From contig CP136067.1 of the NCBI GenBank assembly GCA_032622095.1, positions 178,718,556-178,782,555 on the forward strand: a stretch of 64,000 bases of DNA. The letters are read 5' to 3'. Position 1 is the stretch's first letter. Each line of letters starts with the position of its first letter. The translations under genes and the position numbers were made by a program. Below are positions 1 through 10,153 of this stretch, in pieces. This DNA comes from Siphonodentalium dalli. Taxonomy: Eukaryota > Mollusca > Scaphopoda > Gadilida > Siphonodentaliidae. The notes under the pieces were generated by a model. That model was not told where the DNA came from. It saw nothing but the letters and a program-made list of their open reading frames with translations, and searched no databases.

Positions 1-226
1 TTAACATGATCACTCAATCGCTCCTTATAAGCCTGCCTTTCTATATGACATTAACATGATCACTCACTCGCTCCTTATAAGCCTGCCTTTCTATATGACA
101 TTAACATGATCACTCAATCGCTCCTTATAAGCCTGCCTTTCTATATGACATTAACATGATCACTCAATCGCTCCTTATAAGCCTGCCTTTCTATATGACA
201 TTAACATGATCACTCAATCGCTCCTT
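1..226. repeat. 50-bp tandem repeat, about 4.5 units
   Basis: The motif starting TTAACATGATCACTCA recurs at 1, 51, 101, 151 and 201 with almost no change (one A/C difference in the second unit). The array is cut by the window edge, so its true length is unknown. No coding frame runs through it. Confidence 0.95.
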
Positions 227-1529
227 CGTAACAAAATATAGGCCAAATGAATGTTAATTGACTTCCTTAGCTTGTGTTATTTCGTCACATAATTTGTTTT
301 TAGTATGACACTGTTTAAATAATTGTTTTATAATATGACCTTGAGTTATGCCTCTTGAATCGAATTCACACAACAACAATATTTATGTTGACCTATTATA
401 GTTAACTATAACTACAATAGTTGAATTCAGGATGTGCCGGACCAGATTACGTTTCTCTTTCGTGGTAATAAAATGATTTTAACCAAATTCGCCTGTGATT
501 ATAATTATGAGGGTGCTGGAAGTCTTAGACAGTGCTAGCATTACATTGATTGTGCCACGATGTTGTGTGGTATATTCTAGAAATGTACCACAAACGACGT
601 CGACATAACCACGGCAAGACAGACTATTGTCCAATCGGGTCGAGAGTTGCCAATTTTTTTAGGCAAGGTCGTATTACAATATTATTTATACCACATGAAA
701 TCATTTGGGAATGAGGAATTGTAGAATCCAATGTTTCTTTGTTAAAAATATGAACTCTTTAATAAAATAGAAAACAATAACACAAATAGCGAAATGGTGA
801 TATGAAATACGATAGTCACAAATTCCGAAAGAAGACGAAATCGTGAAAACAAATATAATTCTCACGAAATGAAATGAAATAACTTTTTTTTTAATTTAAG
901 TTGAGAGTCAATTCAATTGGTTTAAACGGACATAATGCACTCGCAATGGGTAAACGTAAATGTTCATTTATTGACAGTTATGTAATATCTAAATTTCACG
1001 ATGGTAAAACCATTGTTATGTAAACAAAACTGTTACAGTTATTTGCCAACAAACATCGCTGATTGCATAGTCAGTTCAAATAATTTAGTCTGTTTTGGTC
1101 TAAATGTGATTTTCAGATTATTTTTCAATGCGTTGATCTCTTCCAATATTTACCGTCTATTTGTATTAATGTGTGGTATCCAATCGGACTTTGGTTGGTA
1201 ATGTTACGGTAGTATCAATCTCTACCAGAGCGCACCAGTCATACTTCCTTTCTGACTATGTCACCGGCTGTGTACTAGTCTGTGTTTCTATATTTAACAT
1301 TGGTTTTTCCAGCGAAACCCGATCGCTCCAAAGTAAAATTTTCTATGTGCTTTGAGAACAATTCCCGCACGAAACCATAATGACAGAATGGAAAATCAGA
1401 GCTGCAGTTTTGTTGACGAGTTACAAATTAAATACACGTACGTTGGCCTGAATCTGGCTAGTATATCAAGTTGCGGCCAGTGGACTTTTCCACAATGGCA
1501 GTCAAATAATTATTAGCAGATAGTTTCTA
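227..1529. other. AT-rich stretch with one dispersed repeat fragment
   Basis: No gene is recognised. Short open frames near 1.0-1.35 kb have no recognisable domain or splice context. The segment at about 1228-1400 (CACCAGTCATACT..., CTGTGTTTCTATATTT..., GTGCTTTGAGAA...) is related to about 28440-28620, so it belongs to a dispersed repeat family of unknown class. Confidence 0.5.
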
Positions 1530-1537
1530 CCAATCAG

Positions 1538-1838
1538 CAGGGTCCGCGCTGGACCGAAATTTACTTTTGCAAAATAATTTGCCAAAATGAAAATATTTTT
1601 TGCCAAATTCTTTTAGAATTTTCAAAATAGTATTCCCGATAGTATCATTTTCTGCAATCTTGATTGAGTCTTATGTTTCGACACTCGACACACTTTTATT
1701 GATTGACTGATATTTTTTCAACTTTATTGAGGAATTAAAAAGTGACATGCCAAAACATTTACCAAATGAAAATATTGTTTGCTAAATGTGAATTATTTTT
1801 TCCATTGGCAAATTTGGCAAATGGCAGCGCGAACCCTG
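1538..1838. mobile_element. hAT-type MITE (non-autonomous), 301 bp
   Basis: The element begins CAGGGTCCGCGCTG and ends with the near-complement GCGCGAACCCTG. It is flanked on both sides by the identical 8-bp sequence CCAATCAG (1530-1537 and 1839-1846). A CAGGG terminus with an 8-bp target duplication is the signature of hAT transposons. The subterminal regions repeat TTTGCCAAAT motifs in inverted orientation. There is no coding capacity. A second, disrupted copy lies at 35680-36766. Confidence 0.88.
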
Positions 1839-1913
1839 CCAATCAGCGACTGAGCCGATCGATTGCTGCATCGAAAATTCTTTCTTCATCATAATATTTA
1901 TATCCGCGCATAA

Positions 1914-2467
1914 TTTAAAGTGATATGAAACACTCCGATAGGGTGATCAATTAGAAATGGAGAATAATCTTAAAGTGATGTGAAACACTCCGATATGGTG
2001 ATCAATTAGAAATGGAGAATAATCTTAAAGTGGTGTGAAACACTCCGATAGGGTGATCAATTAGAAATGGAGAATAACGTTAAAGTGATGTGAAACACTC
2101 AGATAGGGCGATCAATTATAAATGGAGAATAATCTTAACGTGGTGTGAAACACTCCGATATGGTGATCAATTAGAAATGGAGAATAACGTTAAAGTGATG
2201 TGAAACACTCCGATAGGGTGATCAATTAGAAATGGAGAATAATCTTAAAGTGATGTGAAACACTCCGATAGGGTGATCAATTAGAAATGGAGAATAATCT
2301 TAAAGTGATGTGAAACACTCCGATAGGGTGATCAATTAGAAATGGAATATAATCTTAAAGTGATGTGAAACACTCCGATATGGTGATCAATTAGAAATGG
2401 AGAATAATCTTAAAGTGATGTGAAACACTCCGATATGGTGATCAGTTAGAAATGGAGAATAATCTTG
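1914..2467. repeat. 55-bp tandem repeat, about 10 units
   Basis: The unit TAAAGTGATGTGAAACACTC... recurs every 55 bp with a few alternating variants (GATAGGGTG / GATATGGTG). It forms the left part of a dispersed repeat whose unique part continues to about 2810. The related copy at 49797-50190 carries one such unit, so the array is a local expansion within a transposed sequence. Confidence 0.93.
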
Positions 2468-2810
2468 CTCAAAGTTGATTTTTTTTCTTACGAATATTAG
2501 TCCAATTTACAACACACACCGTCATTCTTATATATTTACTAATTAAATGCAATGAGTCTCGATGGCAAAATCATTTACGTTAGTTTAAAGCCGATAGTTG
2601 CGTCCCGAATCGAGATGTAAATATTTACAATTGAGCGTAGTTCAGACGATGTCTTCTATGAAGTGATATTGTCGATATCTTTGAGATTTTCGGCAATGTT
2701 AGTAGAATGCTACATTCCCCCATTTCGCATAGCACATGAGTACTAACTTATCAGTTTCACATACCCGAACAAGTGCATAATATGTCTTTAAGTCTAAAAT
2801 AGCCTAATTT
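2468..2810. repeat. Unique flank of the 55-bp-repeat dispersed family
   Basis: This non-tandem segment matches about 49851-50190 closely (shared ACAACACACAC.GTCATTCTTATATA, CGATAGTTGCGTCCCGA-like and CTAACTTATCAGTTTCAC blocks). Together with the 55-bp array it defines a dispersed element of unknown class. Neither terminal inverted repeats nor coding sequence were seen. Confidence 0.75.
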
Positions 2811-3421
2811 CAAACAACCTATTTGTTGTCAAGTCATAACGTAGACAAATTTGTATCAAATGCTGTATAATACAATGCTGTTGGAAATTCATCCATGCTC
2901 AGAACATTGTTTTTTATTTTGCGTGACATTCGTCATATGTTTTATAATTAACGACGAAAAGGAGGCATGGTGTATGGTGTATCATAGCATATCGGCATCC
3001 GCTCTGAAACTAATTAAACTATTTCTGCAGATACCTTGTCTCATTGTAATGTCCTTTCACTAATGAAAATTTGCGAAACCTCCACATACAGGTTTATCAA
3101 TTTGTTCACCAAATAAAATTGTTTGTTCAGTCAATTAAAAATAAAACATACTGAGAGTTTCCGTCATCTACTTGTAAAAGATGTTCATAGTTTTTCTTGT
3201 TTTTTTTATGAAAAGTAATGGTATATCACAGTTTGCTTTCAAGAATAAGTCTTGTTACAGACCTGACATTGTATCTATAGTAGATATTTAGATACAAAAG
3301 CACGTCTAGTGCTACATTACATCAAATGCTATATAATTGTTCACGTAACTCTAATTTCTAAACCACTGACAATACTGGACAATGCACACAGTAAATGGAT
3401 ACACACAAAACAGAGTGTCAT
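2811..3421. other. No recognisable feature
   Basis: AT-rich sequence. The short open frame at 2851-3063 has no domain resemblance and no splice context. Confidence 0.5.
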
Positions 3422-3606
3422 CCCTTTCATGACGGGATCTGCGCTGGTGCAGCATTAAAGCTATTGTGCCAGTGCATTCTCTTATATATCTGAGTCTCAT
3501 ATTCTCTTATGCGAGGCGCCCTGTGGGAGACTCGCATATATATAAGAGAATTCATTGGCATAGGATTTTCGAAAATTTCAGGAAGCTCCAGTCATGGAAT
3601 GGTTAA
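3422..3606. mobile_element. piggyBac-like hairpin MITE, TIR family B
   Basis: The left end reads CCCTTTCATGACGGGATC. The right end reads GGAAGCTCCAGTCATGGAATGG and is followed by TTAA (3603-3606). The interior carries a decayed version of the GCATTCTCTTATATATGCGAG hairpin found throughout this window. The left TTAA appears mutated. A TTAA flank with a CCCTTT-type terminus fits the piggyBac group. That classification is inference, as no transposase is present. Confidence 0.65.
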
Positions 3607-3678
3607 GGCACCTTTAGATTCAAAAACACTATATCACATGCGAAGTCACATGCACATACTGCGAAGTATACGATCCCT

Positions 3679-4080
3679 TTAACCCTTTACCCAACAGAAC
3701 GGCCCTGTGCCAATGCATTCTCTTATATATGCGAGTCGACCATAGGTCGCCTCGCATATATAAGAGAATGCATTGGCTTAACACATTAAAAATTATAAAA
3801 TTGTTAAAGAATGTAAGAAAAAATGGTAAAAAAGTGTTAAAAATAGAATTTTTTTTAGGCCAATGCATTCTTTTATATATGCGAGGCGACCTATGGTCGA
3901 CTCGCATATATAAGAGAATGCATTGGCACAGGGCATAACTGTAACCATCACAATGTGGTCAATGAGCCGGTTCCAATGATATCGATATTTGTATGGTTCT
4001 ATTGAGACAGACCGAAGATATTTTAGGCTGTTGAAGCTTTATTTGGGCGTTTTTGGCCGGTTTGTTGGGTAAAGGGTTAA
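3679..4080. mobile_element. piggyBac-like hairpin MITE, TIR family A, copy 1
   Basis: Bounded by TTAA at both ends, with terminal inverted repeats CCCTTTACCCAACA and TGTTGGGTAAAGGG. It contains two hairpins (about 3708-3778 and 3860-3928), each folding GCCAATGCATTC... back on itself. The two are reverse complements of each other and are separated by an AT-rich core. Non-coding; open frames here are products of the palindromes. Its hairpin/core half is inverted relative to the 6604-7068 copy. Confidence 0.88.
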
Positions 4081-4100
4081 AGGGCTACTGTGCATTCTAT

Positions 4101-4407
4101 CCGGCCATTTATGTGACCATCTCATATTAAATTCAACAGAATATATGAAACACATGAATGAATTTGAGCCATGGATGAGAGCAATTTACACTCATGTGCT
4201 CTGTGAATGATGTAAACAACAAGGTAATTACAATGAAAATGAGTTTATGACTAGAGCCAAAAATTCATATTAATTATAATTACTATGTTATTTACATACT
4301 TCATAGAGCAAATGGGTGTATTTTGCACTCATCCATGGCTCAAATTATTTCATTTGTTGCATATAGTATGTTGAGTATCATAGGAGATGGTCACATGAAT
4401 GGCTGGA
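4101..4407. mobile_element. Long-TIR fold-back MITE
   Basis: The left arm begins CCGGCCATTTATGTGACCAT. The right arm is its imperfect complement, ending ATGGTCACATGAATGGCTGG. Complementarity extends inward through GAGCCATGGATGAG / CTCATCCATGGCTC. About 300 bp, no coding capacity. Target duplication is not clear, so superfamily is unassigned. Confidence 0.75.
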
Positions 4408-5322
4408 GTTAGTCCCCCCTTTAAATGCAAATCCTGTGACTAAAACAATTAAATATTCAAGGTCGGAATCTACATTCCTAAATCATTGAAGACTGTATGA
4501 ATAACATGGTGTTAACACAGCCTGTTCTCGTGAAAATAAGCACAGTACGGGCTGATTTTTGAATGTCGCGTGTAGGCCCATATAATGCATATTTGGGGAA
4601 AGATACGCTCTATATGGGCGTAAAATGTGTTGTTCAAAATAAGCTCATGTAGAGCTTATTTCAATACGAAATAACCTCATATAGGCACTATTTTATCTAC
4701 TTTTTATCAAGACTTACCAGATGAGCGCTCTTTATAATGTGTGTTCACTGCGGCCCGCGTCATTCAACGGAATAACCGGTATATATATAAGTTCTGTATG
4801 AGCTTATTTCAGAATCAAATAAATCCAATATGAACTTATGTGAATATTTAGGTCCTGCATGAACCTATTTGCAGGAGGATATGTGAACAACACCAATCGG
4901 TGCATCTCATTGCCGAACGTTCGGGCTATCCATATATATACAAAAGAGTAGGATCTGTCTGTCTCTCCGTCTATCTGTTCGGATTTTTCTCTCAGAACCC
5001 TAGACCGATTTCAACCAAATTTGGTGTATTGACTCGGTGACCCTGGCGGAGGTTATAAAGGCGTAAGTTTTTCAAAAATGTTATTTAAAATTGTTTAATT
5101 AAATAAATAAAAAAAAAAAAATACTCACTATGGGCCTATTTCAGCACCAGAAGTACACTCTTTATAGATGTGTTTTCAATGTGGCCCGCGCCATCCAACA
5201 AAATAATGGGTATAAGTCCACAATGGGCTTATATCAGAACAAAATAAGTCCAATATGAACCAATGTCAATATGTAGGTCCAATATGAACCTATTTGCCCG
5301 AGGATATATTGAAGTAGCATAA
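4408..5322. other. Two related repeat blocks and a Helitron-like head
   Basis: No gene. Segments at about 4730-4880 and 5145-5295 are diverged copies of each other (shared GTGGCCCGCG..AT.CAAC, AAATAAGTCCAATATGAAC and ATATGAACCTATTTGC elements). At about 4930 the sequence ATATATACAAAAGAGTAGGA followed by a CTGTCTGTC tract resembles the heads of neighbouring Helitron-like elements, with no matching 3' end. Confidence 0.5.
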
Positions 5323-5892
5323 TCTCATATATATTTTGAAGACCTCTGTCTGTCTGGCTGTCTGTCTGTATGTCTGTCTGTATGTCATTTATACAAATCT
5401 ACGATTCTCGACCGATCGGGACGAAACTTGGTACGTGTGTGTAGTTTGATCAGGCGGTGGACGCTGTCGTATTGGCGAGCCCGTGCGGTGCCCACTTCGC
5501 GCATGCGCAGACGAGATCTCGGAAACGGGTGGAGCTATTGACTTGAAATTTGCTATGTGAATGTATCTTGCCCCGGATACGAATTTTATCGGGTCGCCGA
5601 GCCCGTGCGACGCCAGCTTCGCGCATGCGCAGACCAGATCTAGGAAACGGGTGGAGCTATCGACTTGAAATTTGGTATGTGAATGTATCTTGCCCCGGAT
5701 ACGAATTTTATCGGGTCGTCGGGCCCGTGCGGCGCCAGCTTCGCGCATGCGCAGACCAGATCTAGGAAACGGGTAGAGCTATCGATTTGAAATTTGGTTT
5801 TTGAATAGCCCGGACAACGTCGGGCTGGGTAGAGCTATCGACTTGAAATTTGGTTTTTGAATAGCCCGGACAACGTCGGGCTCATCTGCTAG
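5323..5892 (+). mobile_element. Non-autonomous Helitron (HINE-like), 3'-type 1, copy 1
   Basis: Starts with TC after A (TCTCATATATATTTTGAAGA), runs through a CTGTCTGT tract, then tandem 122-bp units (GAGCCCGTGCGACGCC... at about 5478, 5600 and 5722). It ends with the stem-loop AGCCCGGACAACGTCGGGCT, then CATCTGCTAG before T. TC...CTAG ends, a subterminal hairpin and insertion between A and T are Helitron hallmarks. Non-autonomous Helitrons with internal tandem repeats are known from Drosophila and bivalves. Open frames in the 122-bp units are not genes. Confidence 0.85.
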
Positions 5893-6400
5893 TCTCATAT
5901 ATATTTTGAAGACCTCTGTTTGTCTGTCTGTCTGTCTGTCTGTATGTATGTCATTGATACAAATCTACGATTCTCGACCGATCGGGACGAAACTTGGTAC
6001 GTGTGTAGTTTGACCAGGCGGTCGTCGTTGTCATATTGGCGAGCCCGTGCGACGCCCGTACAGCGCATGCGCAGACGAGATCTCGGAAACGGGTGGAGCT
6101 ATCGATTTGAAATTTGCTATGTGAATGTATCTTGCTCCGGATACGAATTTTATCGGGTCGCCGAGCCCGTGCGACGCCAACTTCGCGCATGCGCAGACCA
6201 GATCTCGGAAACGGGTGTAGCTATCGACTTGAAATTTGGTATGTGAATGTATCTTGCCCCGGATACGAATTTCATCGGGTCGCCGAGCCCGTGCGACGCC
6301 AGCTTCGCGCATGCGCATACCAGATCTGGGAAACGGGTAGAGCTATCGACTTGAAATTTGTTTTTTGAATAGCCCGGACAACGTCGGGCTCATCGGCTAG
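5893..6400 (+). mobile_element. Non-autonomous Helitron, 3'-type 1, copy 2 (head-to-tail)
   Basis: Begins TCTCATATATATTTTGAAGA immediately after the CTAG of the preceding copy, so the two are joined head-to-tail with no spacer. It carries the CTGT tract and three 122-bp units. It ends with the same AGCCCGGACAACGTCGGGCT hairpin and CATCGGCTAG. Confidence 0.85.
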
Positions 6401-6550
6401 TACTATATAAAAGAGTAGGATATATATGTTATGTGCGCGAAGCGTGCGCAGTGGCCACATGTCCCTAACACACAAAGGCCCCTTTGTGTAGGGGCCGCAG
6501 GCGCCTCGGACGCTGAATAAAGGCCCCCGAATGGAGCCTGTTTCAGCTAG
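6401..6550 (+). mobile_element. Mini-Helitron, about 150 bp, abutting copy 2
   Basis: Follows the CTAG at 6400 directly. The head ACTATATAAAAGAGTAGGAT resembles that at about 4930. The 3' end has an AGGC...GCCT stem, then TTTCAGCTAG before T. The expected TC start is TA here. It appears to be a third head-to-tail member with a different body and 3' hairpin. Confidence 0.5.
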
Positions 6551-6603
6551 TATACGCTATTTGTATTTATACAGAGTGGTCACGTGGTTAACAGGATCAT
6601 CGA

Positions 6604-7068
6604 TTAACCCTTTACCCAACAAAACGGCCAAAAACGCCCAAATAAAGCTTCAACAGCCTAAAATATCTTCGGTCTGTCTCAATAGAACCATACAAATATG
6701 GATATCATTGGAACCGGTTCATTGACCACATTGTGATGGTTACAGTTATGCCCTGTGCCAATACATTCTCTTATATATGCGAGTCGACCATAGGTCGCCT
6801 CGCATATATAACAGAATGCATTGGCCTAAAAAAAATCTTTTTTTAACACTTTTTACCATTTTTACTTACATTCTTTAACAATTTTATAATTTTTTCTTAC
6901 ATTTTTTAACAATTTTTATAATATTGTTCTACATTCTTTGACAATTTTATCATTTTTAATATGTGTTAAGCCAATGCATTATCTTATATATGCGTGGCGA
7001 CCTATGGTCGACTCGCATATATAAGATAATGCATTGGCACAGGGCCGTTCTGTTGGGTAAAGGGTTAA
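6604..7068. mobile_element. piggyBac-like hairpin MITE, TIR family A, copy 2
   Basis: TTAA at 6604-6607 and 7065-7068 flank inverted repeats CCCTTTACCCAACA / TGTTGGGTAAAGGG. Hairpins at about 6750-6825 and 6970-7040 are mutual reverse complements around an AT-rich core with ACATTCTTTAACAATTTT repeats. 465 bp including TTAA, non-coding. Very similar to 36849-37310. Confidence 0.9.
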
Positions 7069-7126
7069 TACGTTAGAATTTTCACAATTTTTCTCTCACG
7101 AGATGGGACATGAGAACATGCAAAGT

Positions 7127-7273
7127 TTAACACTTTGATGACTGGAGCTTCCTGATTTTTTGCGAACACGCTATGACAATGCATTCTCTTATTTGTGAGG
7201 CATGTGTAAGAGAATGCACTGGCACATTATCTTGAATGCTGCACCAGCGCAGCTCCAGTCATGAAAGGGTTAA
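7127..7273. mobile_element. piggyBac-like hairpin MITE, TIR family B, short copy
   Basis: TTAA at 7127-7130 and 7270-7273. The left end is CACTTTGATGACTGGAGCTT and the right end GCTCCAGTCATGAAAGGG. One central hairpin (GCATTCTCTTAT...TAAGAGAATGC) is present. At 147 bp it is among the smallest of the family. Confidence 0.8.
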
Positions 7274-7782
7274 TAGCATTATAAATATAAACTGATGACC
7301 ACCCTGGTTAAATGGTCCTGCTGATTTACTATGGTGTTGGTATGGGAAAGCGATGATCTTAAGAAAAAGTACCGCTTTTATTTAAAGTTGTCCTTTGTGC
7401 GCTCTTCGGCTGATTTGAACAATTCGATGGAAGTTCACTATTTGTAGAACACATTCAAATACCACCTAATACGCACACGTTTGACCACCAAAAGATAACT
7501 AATCGGGGTTCATGATTAGATGGCTATTCGCATACAATCGCGACAACGGGAGGCACGCGTGGTTTCGATTGTCTATCATATTTAATATGAAGGGTAATAA
7601 CTCTATAAAGAATGCACCTTTACTAAATAACGGCGATTTGTATGAGAAATTGCAACACCACAATAGATCAACTCTGGTGAAATAGAAGTCAAATTCTTCT
7701 ATAGGGTGGGCGGGCTCTATTTCGCCATTTCGCTGCCTTTTTTATCACGCTATTTCGCTATTGCGAAATGGGTGATGATTCG
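7274..7782. other. No gene; ends in an ATTTCGCT-rich segment
   Basis: Nothing coding is recognised. From about 7718 the motif ATTTCGC(T) recurs and continues on the far side of the U2-headed insertion (8050-8078). A related ATTTCGCT-rich segment lies at about 35965-36045. Confidence 0.5.
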
Positions 7783-8056
7783 ATCGCTTCTCGGCCTTTT
7801 GGCTCGAGCCCGTGCTGTGAGATACGTCCCCGACGATGGTCACCCCATCGGACGGGACTTCCACGTTATGGGTTCGCAGTCTGAGGAGGACGAGTGGTCC
7901 CGACTGACTGACGGACTTCCGCTTCTAGCGGGGACTGACCCCGACAGGCAATTTGACCATCTCGTAAGGGTGGGTTACCTCTTTCGGGGTGCTCCAGCCG
8001 ATAAGAGTGGTCCGCAATAGCCCCGGGCCAAAAAAATAAATATATATATATATATT
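7783..8056 (+). mobile_element. U2 snRNA-headed chimeric retroelement (SINE-like)
   Basis: The first 22 bases (7783-7804, beginning ATCGCTTCTCGGCCTTTTGG) are identical to the conserved 5' end of metazoan U2 snRNA. They are followed not by the rest of U2 but by about 225 bp of GC-rich sequence (to 8029), unlike the AT-rich surroundings, and then an A-rich/(AT)n tail (8030-8056). A snRNA head, foreign body and A/T tail fit a SINE with a snRNA-derived head (SINEU class, Kojima 2015) or a U2/LINE chimera from template switching. An open frame crossing it (7706-8020) has no recognised domain. A TATTTCGCT direct repeat flanks it loosely, but this motif is also locally repeated. Confidence 0.6.
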
Positions 8057-8078
8057 TCGCTGTATTTTCCTATTTCGC

Positions 8079-9375
8079 TAGATCATGCCATGAAACTCCA
8101 TACTCGGCCTGGCTACGCACGTATAGATCATACTCTACCGGCACGAAACCTGGGTACATCTTGGTGTTCTGACCCGTTCAAACAATGAACTTTATAACAT
8201 TGAACGAACAAGGCAGAGGATATCTTTATTTGTTAATATATGTTCCTCAATAATTTACTTCGCAATAGTGGGTGGTCCCAGTTCGAGATTATTTCATGCA
8301 TTTTGATGACTGTTTTGAGCCGACATCGCACTAAACATTGAATTAATTAACCGAGATAAATTCCATGATTGTAAGCGATGCAAAGCAAAATCGCTCACAA
8401 AGTCACTTAAATCGTAAGACTTGGAGATGTGACCTTCACCTGCAGTGAACTACATTATTAAGGAACGGTATTAACTGTGTAATATATTACATGCACCGTT
8501 AATTTTCAATGTTATAAACTTCCCTGTCATAACATCAAAACGTTCCCAGGTTTTGTACTGGTGGAATATTGTCTCGACGGGTGTATGGCTGAATTTAGTG
8601 TTCGGTATTCGACGGATTTCGGTATTCGAATATTTGGTTCGAATAACGAGCGAATATTCGAATAGTATTCGAATATTTAGATAAATTATAAAATTATATA
8701 GATAACATATTTTGGAAACCAATTTATTATTTAATACATGCTATACGCAAAAAAAAGAGAGAAAAAAAGTATTTTGGCTTCATAGCAAGAGTTTATTTGT
8801 ATATGAAGTTCAAGTAGTCAATGTCCCATGCATGGCTTAGATGTTCTTGTTCAAGAAGTGTAACATCCGGACAGTCTGCGGCTTCAACCGGTTGCGTTTT
8901 TCAGTATATATAGAGATCAGCCCTGTGGCCTTTTTAGTTTTGGCATCCAACGTGAAGTGAGTCCATATATCTGATTTCTTCAATTTGACGCCATATTATA
9001 CACACAAGTGACAACGCGCAAACAACACAAAACGGTGCCTTGTTAATAGGTCCGCTTCCTATGACCGCATGCAATCACGGTCTGGTTTACACCTAGCCAA
9101 TACAATTATTTCGACGTCATGACGCCAATCAAATCAGAACGTTACAGTTAAGTCATATTAATTCGTTTATGGTCAGTGGAAAATAGACTATACTTTTAAG
9201 AGACCCTCAGACTAATAACAAACCAGAAAACAATTACCAAGAGAATATTCTCGAATATTCGAATAGTCAAATAATTATTCGAATATTCGAATATTTAGTT
9301 TTACGAGCGAATATTCGAACATTCGAATATTCGGACCGAACACTAGCTGGAGTAGAGATTCATGATATGATATAC
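8079..9375. mobile_element. Long-TIR (Mutator-like) MITE interrupted by a hAT-like element
   Basis: 8079-8595 matches the complete element at 23365-23877: same start TAGATCATGCCATGAA, shared GTTCTGACCCGTT and GCGATGCAAAGCAAAATCGC blocks, same order. The right arm is split: GGGTGTATGGCT at about 8588 resumes at 9346 (GCTGGAGTAGAGATTCATGA). A 750-bp element therefore inserted into it. The right terminus is diverged and no target duplication could be confirmed. Confidence 0.7.
8596..9345. mobile_element. hAT-like element with TTCGAATATTCGAA repeats, nested
   Basis: The ends are TAGTGTTCGG and CCGAACACTA, with subterminal arrays of ATTCGAATATTCGAAT at both sides. The flanks GCTGAATT (8588-8595) and GCTGGAGT (9346-9353) match 6 of 8 bases, consistent with an aged 8-bp duplication. 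Insertion splits a long-TIR element. The interior (8.75-9.2 kb) has no recognisable transposase. Confidence 0.7.
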
Positions 9376-9949
9376 TGGAACACGTATACTGCGTTATCAC
9401 ATCAGCAACAGGAATCAGGGAGCTAAATGTGTTCTAGAGCCGGGGAGCGAGTACACCGTGGAATACTAAAGGTGAAGGTAACTGAAGAATGACCTTCACC
9501 TGATACATGCGACACGTTATTAAAGGATGACATCGCGTTTATTTGAGTTTTACATAATATCTAAATAATTTAAACTGGTGAATGAATGGGGGAATGGATT
9601 ATTGTGAGCGGGAAATTTATTTAACTAGCTGCTGTAGTTCTGGGTTTTTCCAGATCAAATTTGGCTGTGAGATAGCCCTGTCGTAGACTTGGGGATTTAT
9701 TTTAAAAAGTAAACACATGACCTATGAATTTTCTTGCATGTTCGTGATCAACTGGTGTCAATCTAGCTGGGTAAACATCACTGGTATGGCCTGCAGGCTT
9801 CAATTCAGTGAATTTGGCCGAAACGTTAACACTGTCGCCTATAGGAAACCATTTAGTTCAGTGATTCCTATATTAATAAAGCCACGAACAGCTCCATTAC
9901 CACAGATTCCACTCTTTGATAATATCACACTTATTATGAGGTCCTAACT
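9376..9949. other. 3' flank of the HtrL-like gene
   Basis: No gene on either strand. On the minus strand this is the likely 3' untranslated/downstream region of the HtrL-like gene. GACCTTCACCTGATACATGC at about 9492 resembles a block of the long-TIR element (about 8430), suggesting another decayed fragment. Confidence 0.45.
9696..9701 (-). terminator. Candidate polyadenylation signal of the HtrL-like gene
   Basis: Minus-strand AATAAA about 450 nt past the stop codon at 10154. It is the first canonical hexamer I noted downstream. Isolated AATAAA is common in AT-rich DNA, so this is only a candidate. Confidence 0.3.
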
Positions 9950-10153
9950 GTGGTTGTGTTGGGCTTGGATGTGATTGGGTTGGGCTTAGTTGTAGTTGGG
10001 TTGGGCTTAGCTGTAGTTGGGTTGGGTTTGGCTGTAGTTTGGTATTGTTTAATTGTGGTTGGTTTTGGTTTAACTGTGGTTGGGTTTGGTTTAACTGTTG
10101 TTGAGCTGGACTTGGTTGTGATTGGGTTGGGCTTAGTTGTGGTTGGCTTTAAC
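9950..10153. repeat. 21-bp minisatellite (GT-rich on plus), about 10 degenerate units
   Basis: Units such as TGTGGTTGGGTTGGGCTTAGC recur every 21 bp. Because 21 is divisible by three, the plus strand is open with a VVGLGL-type pattern, but this is low-complexity sequence, not a gene. The array starts immediately after the stop codon of the HtrL-like coding sequence, so it would be in its 3' UTR. Confidence 0.85.

Noticed and set aside
3629-3938. Frames sharing MRVDHRSPRIYKRMHW-like peptides, also seen near 32 kb
   Set aside because: They are translations of the palindromic MITE hairpin, identical on both strands.
5389-6475. Overlapping open frames of 60-120 codons on both strands
   Set aside because: They lie in the 122-bp Helitron repeat; 122 is not a multiple of three, so the same peptide patterns appear in all frames and both strands. 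No domain, no start or splice logic.
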